A stretch of DNA of 64,000 nt from Jiangella asiatica (lineage in GTDB: Bacteria; Actinomycetota; Actinomycetes; Jiangellales; Jiangellaceae), in NCBI RefSeq assembly GCF_004349065.1, contig NZ_SMKZ01000001.1, forward strand, positions 62,001 through 126,000, read 5' to 3'. Positions 28,290-34,667 of the stretch are shown piece after piece (the stretch's first letter is position 1; each line of letters begins with the position of its first letter). Under the pieces are notes generated by a model. The model was not told the DNA's origin and did not search any database. It was given only the letters and a program-made list of their open reading frames with translations. Made by a program: the position numbers and the translations under genes.

Positions 28290-28682
28290 TCACCTGGAGG
28301 GGGTGAGGCGCGCGAGGTCGGCGCGGCAGCGACGTTCCAGGTCCGAGAGCTCGGTCAGGGTCGCGTCGATGTCGCGCCGGCGCTGCTCCAGCTCCGCGCG
28401 CCGATGCGCGATCTGCTCGAGCAGGTAGCGCAGCTGGCCGACCTCGCCCGGCTCGGCGTCGTACATCCCGATGATCTTCTTGATCTCGTCCAGTCCGAAG
28501 CCGAGGCGCTTGCCGCGCAACACCAGGCCCAGCCGCACCCGGTCGCCGTCGCGGAAGACCCGGCGGGTGCCGTCGCGCTGCGGCGTGAGCAGCCCCTGCT
28601 CCTCGTAGAACCGGATGGTGCGCAGGGTGACGCCGTACTCCTCGGCCAGCTCCGCGATGCTCCACGTCCGCTCGTCACCCAC
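28290..28682 (-). CDS. MerR-family regulator (LiuR-like)
   Basis: A 130-residue regulator: the winged HTH is WSIAELAEEYGVTLRTIRFY followed by EEQGLLTPQRDGTRRVFRDG, then a dimerisation helix (IAHRRAELEQRRRDIDATL). It lacks the Cys ligands of metal-sensing MerR proteins. Divergence from an acyl-CoA dehydrogenase/carboxylase pair, with a TTACGTTAACGTAA palindrome between them, fits LiuR-type control of branched-chain amino acid breakdown. The GTG at 28682 has AAGGGG just upstream. Confidence 0.87.
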   Translation of the reverse strand: MGDERTWSIAELAEEYGVTLRTIRFYEEQGLLTPQRDGTRRVFRDGDRVRLGLVLRGKRLGFGLDEIKKIIGMYDAEPGEVGQLRYLLEQIAHRRAELEQRRRDIDATLTELSDLERRCRADLARLTPSR

Positions 28683-28697
28683 GCCCGACCCCTTCCG

Positions 28698-28778
28698 AAT
28701 GATCACGTTCAGCACGAAATCTCGTGGTACACCATGCATGCACGCCTCGTGATGCGCGTACTCGCCTAGTGGTGTACC
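28698..28778. repeat. Degenerate copy of the long palindrome found at 46.5 kb
   Basis: Positions 28698-28740 match 38 of 43 bases of the left half of the element at 46542-46584, beginning AATGATCACGTTCAGCACGA. The right half is not preserved: only GGTACACCA at 28726-28734 pairs with TGGTGTACC at 28770-28778, across a 35-base gap. It sits between the MerR gene and its divergent target. Confidence 0.7.
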
Positions 28779-28795
28779 TGGTGCGCTCGTCCAAC

Positions 28796-28809
28796 TTACG
28801 TTAACGTAA
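28796..28809. promoter_or_regulatory. Palindromic operator TTACGTTAACGTAA
   Basis: A perfect 14-bp palindrome 38 bp before the acyl-CoA dehydrogenase start, with a further ACGT half-site right after it. The sequence resembles the TTACGT-type motifs reported for LiuR regulators of leucine/isovalerate genes. It is probably the binding site of the divergent MerR protein. Confidence 0.65.
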
Positions 28810-28847
28810 ACGTCAAGTACCAACAGCACCAGGAAGCGGGAACGACG

Positions 28848-30014
28848 ATGTTCGAGCTCTCCGCGGAGCACCAGGAGTTCCGCGCCGTTGTCCGTGAGTT
28901 CGCCCGCGAGCAGATCGCGCCACACGCCGCGGAGTGGGACCGCAAACACGAGTTCCCCGTGGGCACCGTCCGCGCGATGGGCGAGCTGGGCCTGTTCGGC
29001 CTCACCGCGCCGGAGGAGTACGGCGGGGCCGGCGGCGATCTCACCAGCCTGTGCGTGGCCATCGAGGAGATCGGCCGCGTCGACCAGTCGATGGGCATCA
29101 CGCTCGAGGCCGCCGTCGGCCTGGGCATCACGCCGATCCTCGCCTACGGCACAGAGGAGCAGAAGCGGCGCTGGCTGCCAAACCTGGTCGCCGGCCGGTC
29201 GCTCGCCGGGTTCGGGCTGACCGAGCCGAGCGCCGGGTCCGACGCCGGCGCGACCGCCACCCGCGCCGTTCTGGATGGCGACATGTGGGTCATCGACGGC
29301 GCCAAGCAGTTCATCACCAACTCCGGCACCGAGCTGACCAGCTGCGTCACCATCACCGCGCGGACCGGGGACCAGCCGGACGGCACGGCGGAGGTGTCGG
29401 CGATCATCGTCCCGGCAGGCACGCCGGGCTTCGTCGTCGAGCCGGCCTACGACAAGCTCGGCTGGCACGCCTCGGACACTCACCCGCTGACGTTCGACGG
29501 CGCCCGGGTGCCGGCCGATCACCTGCTCGGCGGGCGCGGCACGGGGTTCGCGCAGTTCCTGGCCACGCTCGATGACGGACGTATCGCCATCGCCGCGCTG
29601 GCGGTCGGGTGTGTCCAGGCGATGATCGACGCGTCGGTCGGCTACGCGAACGAGCGCACGTCGTTCGGAGCGCCGATCGGCAGCAAGCAGGGCGTGGCCT
29701 TCCAGGTCGCCGACCTGCACGTCATGGCCGAGGCGGCGCGGCTGCTCACGTACCGGGCGGCCGCACTGCGCGACGCAGGCGCGCCGGCGCCACAGATCAA
29801 GCAGGCCGCGGCGACGGCCAAGCTCTACGCGACCGAGGCTGCGGTCACCGCGACCCGGATCGCGACCCAGGTGCACGGCGGGTACGGGTTCATGGAGGAG
29901 TACCCGGTGGCCCGGTTCTACCGTGACGCCAAGATCCTGGAGATCGGCGAGGGCACCAGCGAGATCCAGCGGATGGTCATCGCGCGTGGCCTGGGGCTGC
30001 CGGTTTCGGCATGA
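28848..30014 (+). CDS. Acyl-CoA dehydrogenase
   Basis: A 388-residue FAD enzyme making an enoyl-CoA from an acyl-CoA. Family segments: FGLTEPSAGSDAGATATRAV, YANERTSFGAPIGSKQG, QVHGGYGFMEEYPVARFYRD and EIGEGTSEIQRMVIARGL. The Glu in GEGTSEIQ is the catalytic base position of short/medium-chain enzymes; isovaleryl-CoA dehydrogenase uses another position, so a short- or branched-chain substrate other than isovaleryl-CoA is as likely. Its stop lies inside the left arm of the next palindrome. Confidence 0.92.
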   Translation: MFELSAEHQEFRAVVREFAREQIAPHAAEWDRKHEFPVGTVRAMGELGLFGLTAPEEYGGAGGDLTSLCVAIEEIGRVDQSMGITLEAAVGLGITPILAYGTEEQKRRWLPNLVAGRSLAGFGLTEPSAGSDAGATATRAVLDGDMWVIDGAKQFITNSGTELTSCVTITARTGDQPDGTAEVSAIIVPAGTPGFVVEPAYDKLGWHASDTHPLTFDGARVPADHLLGGRGTGFAQFLATLDDGRIAIAALAVGCVQAMIDASVGYANERTSFGAPIGSKQGVAFQVADLHVMAEAARLLTYRAAALRDAGAPAPQIKQAAATAKLYATEAAVTATRIATQVHGGYGFMEEYPVARFYRDAKILEIGEGTSEIQRMVIARGLGLPVSA

Positions 30015-30061
30015 TCATGTTTCCTCGTGGACGCTGAGCGACCGCGAGGGAACATGACCAT
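30011..30061. repeat. Intergenic palindrome overlapping the acyl-CoA dehydrogenase stop
   Basis: The 19-base arms ATGATCATGTTTCCTCGTG (30011-30029) and CGCGAGGGAACATGACCAT (30043-30061) pair at 16 positions plus two G-U pairs in RNA, with a 13-base loop. The ribosome binding region of the next gene begins directly after it. Confidence 0.65.
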
Positions 30062-30082
30062 GGGAGAGGGAAGGGGCTGGAC

Positions 30083-31612
30083 GTGGGGCGCGACCACTAC
30101 GCCGAGGTCGAGGCGGCCCGGAAGGCCACCGAGGCGCCGTCGGAGTCCGGTGCGGCGAAGCTGACCGCGCAGGGCAAGCTGTACGTCCGCGACCGCCTCG
30201 ACCTGCTCTTCGACGCAGGCACGTTCGTCGAGGACGGCCAGCTGGCCAACGCGCTGGACGGCAACCTGCCCGCCGACGGCGTCGTCACCGGCCGCGGCCT
30301 GGTCGACGGCCGGCCCGCGCTCGTCGTCGCGAACGACCCCACGGTCAAGGCCGGCTCCTGGGGCGCCCGCACCGTCGAGAAGATCGTCCGGGTCACCGAG
30401 GTCGCCCTCCGCGACGAGCTGCCGGTCTTCTGGTTTATCGACTCCGCCGGGGCGCGCATCACCGACCAGGTCGAGCTGTTCCCCGGGCGGCGCGGTGCCG
30501 GGCGCATCTTCCACAACCAGGTCGCGTTGTCGGGCAAGGTGCCGCAGATCTGTTGCCTGTTCGGGCCCAGCGCCGCCGGCGGCGCGTACATCCCGTCCTT
30601 CTGCGACATCGTGATCATGGTCGAGGGCAACGCGTCCATGTACCTGGGTTCGCCGCGGATGGCCGAGATGGTCGTGGGCGAGCGGGTCACGCTGGATGAG
30701 ATGGGCGGCGCCCGCATGCACGCGACGGTGTCCGGCTGCGGCGACAACCTGGCCGCGGACGACGCCGAGGCGATCGAGCAGGCGAAGGCGTTCTTCTCCT
30801 ATCTGCCCGGGTCGTGGCGGACCGCGCCGCCGTCGTACACGGCCGGTGCGCCGTCGCGCGAGTTCACCCGCGACCTCCTACCGGCCGAGGAGGCGCTGGG
30901 CTACGACATCCACGACGTCATCGACGCGTTGCTCGACGACGGCTCGTTCTTCGAGGTCAAGCCGCTGTTCGCGGCCGAACTGGTGACCGGGTTCGGGCTG
31001 CTGGAGGGCCAGGTCGTCGGCGTGGTGGCGAACCAGCCGGCGGTCAAGGGCGGCGTGTTGTTCGTCGATTCCGCCGACAAGGCTGCCCGGTTCATCTGGC
31101 TGTGCGACGCGTTCAACGTCCCGCTGGTCTACCTCGCCGACGTGCCCGGCTTCATGATCGGCTCGCAGGTCGAGCGGCAGGGCATCATCCGGCACGGCGC
31201 CAAGATGATCACCGCGGTGGCTGAGGCGACGGTGCCGACGGTGTCGGTGATCGTCCGCAAGGCCTACGGCGCCGGGCTCTACGCGATGTGTGGACCCGGC
31301 TTCGGCCCGGACGCCTGCCTCGCGCTGCCGACGGCGAAGATCGCGGTGATGGGCCCTGAGGCCGCGGTGAACGCCGTCTACTTCAACAAGATCGCCGCCA
31401 TCGAGGACGAGGGCGAGCGAGCGGCCTACGTGGCCGGCCTGCGCTCGGAATACGAGGCCGACATCGACATCCTGCGGCTGGCCTCGGACCTGGTGATCGA
31501 CGCGATCGTCGAGCCGGAGCAGCTGCGCGAGCAACTGGTGGCCCGGCTGGCCGCCGCGGCCGGCAAGGACCGGTCGTTCTCGCGCCGCCGGCACGGCGTC
31601 CCGCCGGTCTGA
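30083..31612 (+). CDS. Acyl-CoA carboxylase beta subunit (methylcrotonyl-CoA carboxylase-like)
   Basis: A 509-residue carboxyltransferase that moves CO2 from biotin to an acyl-CoA. N-lobe: FIDSAGARITDQVELFPGRR and FGPSAAGGAYIPSFCDIVIM form the oxyanion and CoA sites; GSPRMAEMVVGERVTLDEMG is typical of the methylcrotonyl-type rather than the AccD5 propionyl-type. C-lobe: LADVPGFMIGSQVERQGIIR and VRKAYGAGLYAMCGPGFGPD. The start is a GTG after a purine-rich GGGAGAGGGAAGGGG tract. It probably pairs with the alpha subunit at 24.4-26.2 kb. Confidence 0.92.
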   Translation: MGRDHYAEVEAARKATEAPSESGAAKLTAQGKLYVRDRLDLLFDAGTFVEDGQLANALDGNLPADGVVTGRGLVDGRPALVVANDPTVKAGSWGARTVEKIVRVTEVALRDELPVFWFIDSAGARITDQVELFPGRRGAGRIFHNQVALSGKVPQICCLFGPSAAGGAYIPSFCDIVIMVEGNASMYLGSPRMAEMVVGERVTLDEMGGARMHATVSGCGDNLAADDAEAIEQAKAFFSYLPGSWRTAPPSYTAGAPSREFTRDLLPAEEALGYDIHDVIDALLDDGSFFEVKPLFAAELVTGFGLLEGQVVGVVANQPAVKGGVLFVDSADKAARFIWLCDAFNVPLVYLADVPGFMIGSQVERQGIIRHGAKMITAVAEATVPTVSVIVRKAYGAGLYAMCGPGFGPDACLALPTAKIAVMGPEAAVNAVYFNKIAAIEDEGERAAYVAGLRSEYEADIDILRLASDLVIDAIVEPEQLREQLVARLAAAAGKDRSFSRRRHGVPPV

Positions 31613-31627
31613 CCGTCGGCGTCTCCT

Positions 31628-31685
31628 CCCATGATCATCAACGGTTGGCGACGCTATGACGTCGCCAACCGTTGATGATCATGGG
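31628..31685. repeat. Long perfect palindrome between convergent genes
   Basis: Arms of 25 bp are perfect inverted copies (left arm begins CCCATGATCATCAACGG), with an 8-base loop at 31653-31660. It occupies nearly all the space between the carboxylase and maf genes, and the maf stop codon (31679-31681) is inside the right arm. It would make a strong bidirectional stem-loop. Confidence 0.8.
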
Positions 31686-32419
31686 CGGCCGGCGCGGCGG
31701 GCCCGGCGACGGACGGGTTCGTGGTCGCGGTCGGTGCGCCACAGGTCGGTGATGGAGACGCCGAACTCGGCCAGCAGCCGCCGCAGCAGCGGCAGGGACA
31801 GGCCGACGACGGCGTGATGGTCGCCCTCGAGGCCGGTGATGAACGGGCCGCCGAGGCCGTCGATGGTGAATCCGCCGGCCACCCGCAGCGGCTCGCCGGT
31901 GGCGACGTACGCGTCGATCTCGGCGTCGGAGAGGTCGGCGAAGTGCACCGTCGTGTCGGCGGTCTCGCCTAGGGAGCGGCGGGCTGTTTCCACCTGTGTG
32001 GGTTGCCACGTGTCGCCCGGCCCTCGCGGGCGGCCGCCGGCCTCACCCGCGTCGGGCTCGCGCAGGTCGATGAGCCAGTGCCCGGTGTGCAGGATGCCGG
32101 AGCGCCCGCGCATGAGCCGCCACCGGTGGGCGGCCTCGTCGGCGTCGGCCGGCTTGCCGTGGATCTCGCCGTCCAGCTCCAGGACGGAGTCGCAGCCCAG
32201 CACGATCATGCCGGCGAACGTGCGCCCGGCGACGTGCTCGGCCTTGGCCCGCGCGAGGAGCAGCGGGACGTCGCGTGGGGACAACGGGCCGCGGGAACGT
32301 GCCTCGTCGAGCACCGCGTCCTCGTCGACGCCGGAGACCTGGACCACCGGTTCGATGCCGGCGGAACGCAGCGTCGCCAGCCGGGCAGGGGACTGGGAAG
32401 CCAGTAGCAGCCGCAACAC
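31679..32419 (-). CDS. maf: Maf-family nucleotide pyrophosphatase
   Basis: A 246-residue house-cleaning pyrophosphatase acting on non-canonical or pyrimidine nucleoside triphosphates. LLLASQSPARLATLRSAGIE is the family N-terminus; VLGCDSVLELDGEIHGKPAD and TTVHFADLSDAEIDAYVATG carry the active-site residues. The Arg-rich last 15 residues run into the palindrome. The gene neighbours accA3/accD genes in M. tuberculosis too. Confidence 0.94.
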   Translation of the reverse strand: MLRLLLASQSPARLATLRSAGIEPVVQVSGVDEDAVLDEARSRGPLSPRDVPLLLARAKAEHVAGRTFAGMIVLGCDSVLELDGEIHGKPADADEAAHRWRLMRGRSGILHTGHWLIDLREPDAGEAGGRPRGPGDTWQPTQVETARRSLGETADTTVHFADLSDAEIDAYVATGEPLRVAGGFTIDGLGGPFITGLEGDHHAVVGLSLPLLRRLLAEFGVSITDLWRTDRDHEPVRRRARRAGRP

Positions 32420-32440
32420 AGGACCTCACGTTACCGAAAA

Positions 32441-32488
32441 TGATCATCGGCGGTCGATGCCCTGCGGACATTCGACCGCCGACGATCA
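32441..32488. repeat. Intergenic palindrome between maf and the symporter
   Basis: TGATCATCGGCGGTCGA (32441-32457) and TCGACCGCCGACGATCA (32472-32488) pair at 16 of 17 positions with a 14-base loop. It lies 80 bp past the end of the symporter gene and 22 bp before maf, both on the minus strand. The outer TGATCA recalls the other palindromes. Confidence 0.7.
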
Positions 32489-32567
32489 CCGGGCCTTCAT
32501 GGTCACTGCGAGGCTAACCCGCGACCGGCGGCCCTGTCTTCGGTCGTTCGGTTGCGATGGTGCTGCC

Positions 32568-33971
32568 TCATGCCGTCGCCAGGCTGGCCGGCCGCGCCGG
32601 CTCGTCGTCCTCCGGCTCGCTGCCGGCGAACACGTCGCCGCGGCGGTCGGCGTTGTAGACGTCGAGGTCCAGCAGGCCCTCGCGCTTGGCGACGATGGTC
32701 GGCACCAGCGCCTGGCCGGCGACGTTGACCGCGGTACGGCCCATGTCGAGGATCGGGTCGACGGCCAGCAGCAGACCGACCCCGGCCAGCGGTAGGCCCA
32801 GCGTCGACAGCGTCAGCGTGAGCATGACCGTCGCGCCCGTGGTGCCCGCGGTCGCCGCCGAGCCGACCACCGACACCAGCACGATCAGCAGGTAGTCGGA
32901 GATGCTGAGGTCCAGGCCGAAGAACTGGGCCACGAAGATCGCGGAGATGGCCGGATAGATCGCGGCGCATCCGTCCATCTTCGTCGTCGCGCCGAAGGGC
33001 ACCGCGAACGACGCGTAGGACCGCGAGACGCCGAGGTTGCGCTCGGTGACCTGCTCAGTCACCGGGAGCGTGCCGACCGACGAGCGCGACACGAAGGCCA
33101 GCTGGATCGCCGGCCAGGCGCCGGTGAAGAACTTCAGCGGGTTGAGGCCGTGCGCACGCAGCAGGACCGGGTAGACGACGAAGAGCACCAGCGCCAGCCC
33201 GACGTAGATGGCCAGCGTGAAGCGGCCGAGCGAGCCGATGGCGTCCCAGCCGTAGTCGGCGACGGCGTAGCCCAGCAGGCCGATCGTCCCGATCGGGGCC
33301 AGCCGGATGATCCACCACAGCACCTTCTGGATGATCGCCAGGGCCGCCCGGTTGAAGGCCAGGAACGGTTCGGCCTTTTCACCGACCTTCAGTGCCGCGA
33401 TGCCGATGGCCGCGGAGACCACGACGAGCTGGAGCACGTTGAAGGTCAGGCTGGTGGCGGCCGCGCCGGACTCGGGGTCGAGCGACGTGGACGCTTCCAG
33501 GCCGAGGACGTTGGTCGGGACCAGGCTGGTGAGGAACGCCCACCAGTCGCCGGTGCGGCCCGGCTCGGCGGCGGCCGCCTCGGTGACCGACGTGTGCTCG
33601 CCGGGCTGCAGGATGAGCCCCAGCGCGAGGCCGATGCTCACCGCGATCAGCGCGGTGGCGGCGAACCCCAGCAGGGTCTGACCGGCCAGCCGGGCGGCGT
33701 TGGTGACGTTGCGCAGGTTGGCGATGCTGGCGACGATCGCGGTGAAGATCAGCGGGACGACCGCGGTGCGGAGCAGGTCGACGAAGAGCCCGCCGACGGT
33801 GTCGAGCGTGCTGGTGAGCCAGTTGGGGTTGCCGTCGGCGGCCGGGCCCAGATTGCGGGCGACGAGGCCGAGGACGACGCCGAGGACCAGGCCGATCAGG
33901 ACCTGGACGGAGAAGGACGGGAGCCGCAGCCGTCTGGACGCGGGCGCATCGGCGGTCGTGGACTGGGACAT
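32568..33971 (-). CDS. Dicarboxylate/amino acid:cation symporter (DAACS family), possible cystine importer
   Basis: A 467-residue membrane transporter with about eight helices and re-entrant loops. Family segments: VQVLIGLVLGVVLGLVARNL, FVSRSSVGTLPVTEQV (serine-rich hairpin), VPFGATTKMDGCAAIYPAIS and GTTGATVMLTLTLSTLGLPL. DAACS members carry glutamate, C4-dicarboxylates or L-cystine (TcyP type). A short Cys-ending leader peptide of the type found before sulfur genes lies 97 bp upstream, which favours cystine; this is an inference. GAAAGG is 7 bases before the ATG. Confidence 0.9.
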   Translation of the reverse strand: MSQSTTADAPASRRLRLPSFSVQVLIGLVLGVVLGLVARNLGPAADGNPNWLTSTLDTVGGLFVDLLRTAVVPLIFTAIVASIANLRNVTNAARLAGQTLLGFAATALIAVSIGLALGLILQPGEHTSVTEAAAAEPGRTGDWWAFLTSLVPTNVLGLEASTSLDPESGAAATSLTFNVLQLVVVSAAIGIAALKVGEKAEPFLAFNRAALAIIQKVLWWIIRLAPIGTIGLLGYAVADYGWDAIGSLGRFTLAIYVGLALVLFVVYPVLLRAHGLNPLKFFTGAWPAIQLAFVSRSSVGTLPVTEQVTERNLGVSRSYASFAVPFGATTKMDGCAAIYPAISAIFVAQFFGLDLSISDYLLIVLVSVVGSAATAGTTGATVMLTLTLSTLGLPLAGVGLLLAVDPILDMGRTAVNVAGQALVPTIVAKREGLLDLDVYNADRRGDVFAGSEPEDDEPARPASLATA

Positions 33972-34021
33972 GCTGAAGCCTTTCGGAACACGGAACGGGG
34001 GACGGTCACACGGGGAGCGGC

Positions 34022-34059
34022 GAGCGCGGGGCCGCCCATCGCCGGCGCGGCGGGCGCTC
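34022..34059 (-). promoter_or_regulatory. GC-rich stem-loop between leader peptide and symporter
   Basis: GAGCGC/GCGCTC outer arms enclose CCGCC/GGCGG inner arms. The structure starts 9 bases after the leader stop codon and is about 50 bases before the symporter start, where an attenuating or translation-masking hairpin would be expected. Whether alternative pairing with the leader exists was not computed. Confidence 0.4.
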
Positions 34060-34067
34060 GCTTGGGC

Positions 34068-34145
34068 TCAACCCGGACAGACCGCGCTGGCCTGCCGTCG
34101 CAGATCGACGTGCAGGCGCTCGGTGAGTCCCCAGATGTTCGCCAT
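34068..34145 (-). CDS. Cysteine-type leader peptide
   Basis: A 25-codon frame reading MANIWGLTE, then RLHVDLRRQASAVC, then PG and a stop. It fits the RxHVDLxRxxSAxC pattern of short actinobacterial leader peptides that precede sulfur and cysteine genes. A TAGGGT -10-like hexamer (34155-34160) sits 9 bases before the ATG, suggesting an almost leaderless transcript. The single Cys codon (TGT) three codons before the stop would let translation report Cys-tRNA supply to the symporter gene downstream. The match is by motif only. Confidence 0.7.
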   Translation of the reverse strand: MANIWGLTERLHVDLRRQASAVCPG

Positions 34146-34364
34146 GGCCGATACACCCTAACCCACCCAGACGGAGTGCTATTCCCGAAGTCGGGCGGAA
34201 AGTCGCGCTCCGCCGAAGTCGGGACCATCGTTCCCGCGCCGTTCGCCGGATATGGACGTACGATCGCCGGTACAGGCCGCGCCGCGACGAGCCGGCACCC
34301 GAGGTGTGGTGGGCACCCGCCGGCCGGGCGTGACGTTCGAAATCGTGCGCACTCGGGGGGAGCC

Positions 34365-34667
34365 ATGCACGAAATCGACGGTGTTGCCGTCGCCCCGCAG
34401 CTGTTCGTGCGGTCAGCGCATGATCGAGACCGGCACCCACCTGCTCGTGCCGGCGGCCGGCCAGTGTTCCTCGACCATCGCGGTCGGCGACGCCGCAGGA
34501 TGACCTGGTGGGGCCTGGCGGTCGCCGCGGTATGCGTGCTCTATGTCGCGCTGCTGGTCGCCAGCCTGGCAGCCGACCCCGTGCGTCCCGGTGACCGGAG
34601 CGGATCTACGGATGTCCCGGCAGTCGAGAGAACGCCGCGACCGGCCGAGGTGGGCGTACCGAGATGA
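34365..34667 (+). CDS. Small membrane protein of the exopolysaccharide locus
   Basis: A 100-residue protein with a polar, Arg-rich N-terminal half and one transmembrane helix (WGLAVAAVCVLYVALLVASL), then a short tail. GGGGGGAG precedes the ATG at 34365; an ATG at 34500, directly before the helix, is an alternative. The stop overlaps the start of the deacetylase-synthase gene (ATGA), so it is co-translated. Its position recalls the small IcaD/PgaD helper proteins of poly-N-acetylglucosamine synthases, but no sequence match is seen. Confidence 0.65.
   Translation: MHEIDGVAVAPQLFVRSAHDRDRHPPARAGGRPVFLDHRGRRRRRMTWWGLAVAAVCVLYVALLVASLAADPVRPGDRSGSTDVPAVERTPRPAEVGVPR

Noticed and set aside
34146-34366. 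Longer minus-strand ORF spanning the region upstream of the symporter (33896-34366)
   Set aside because: It is composition-driven, overlaps the symporter start in another frame and has no recognisable domain. The 25-codon leader is better supported.
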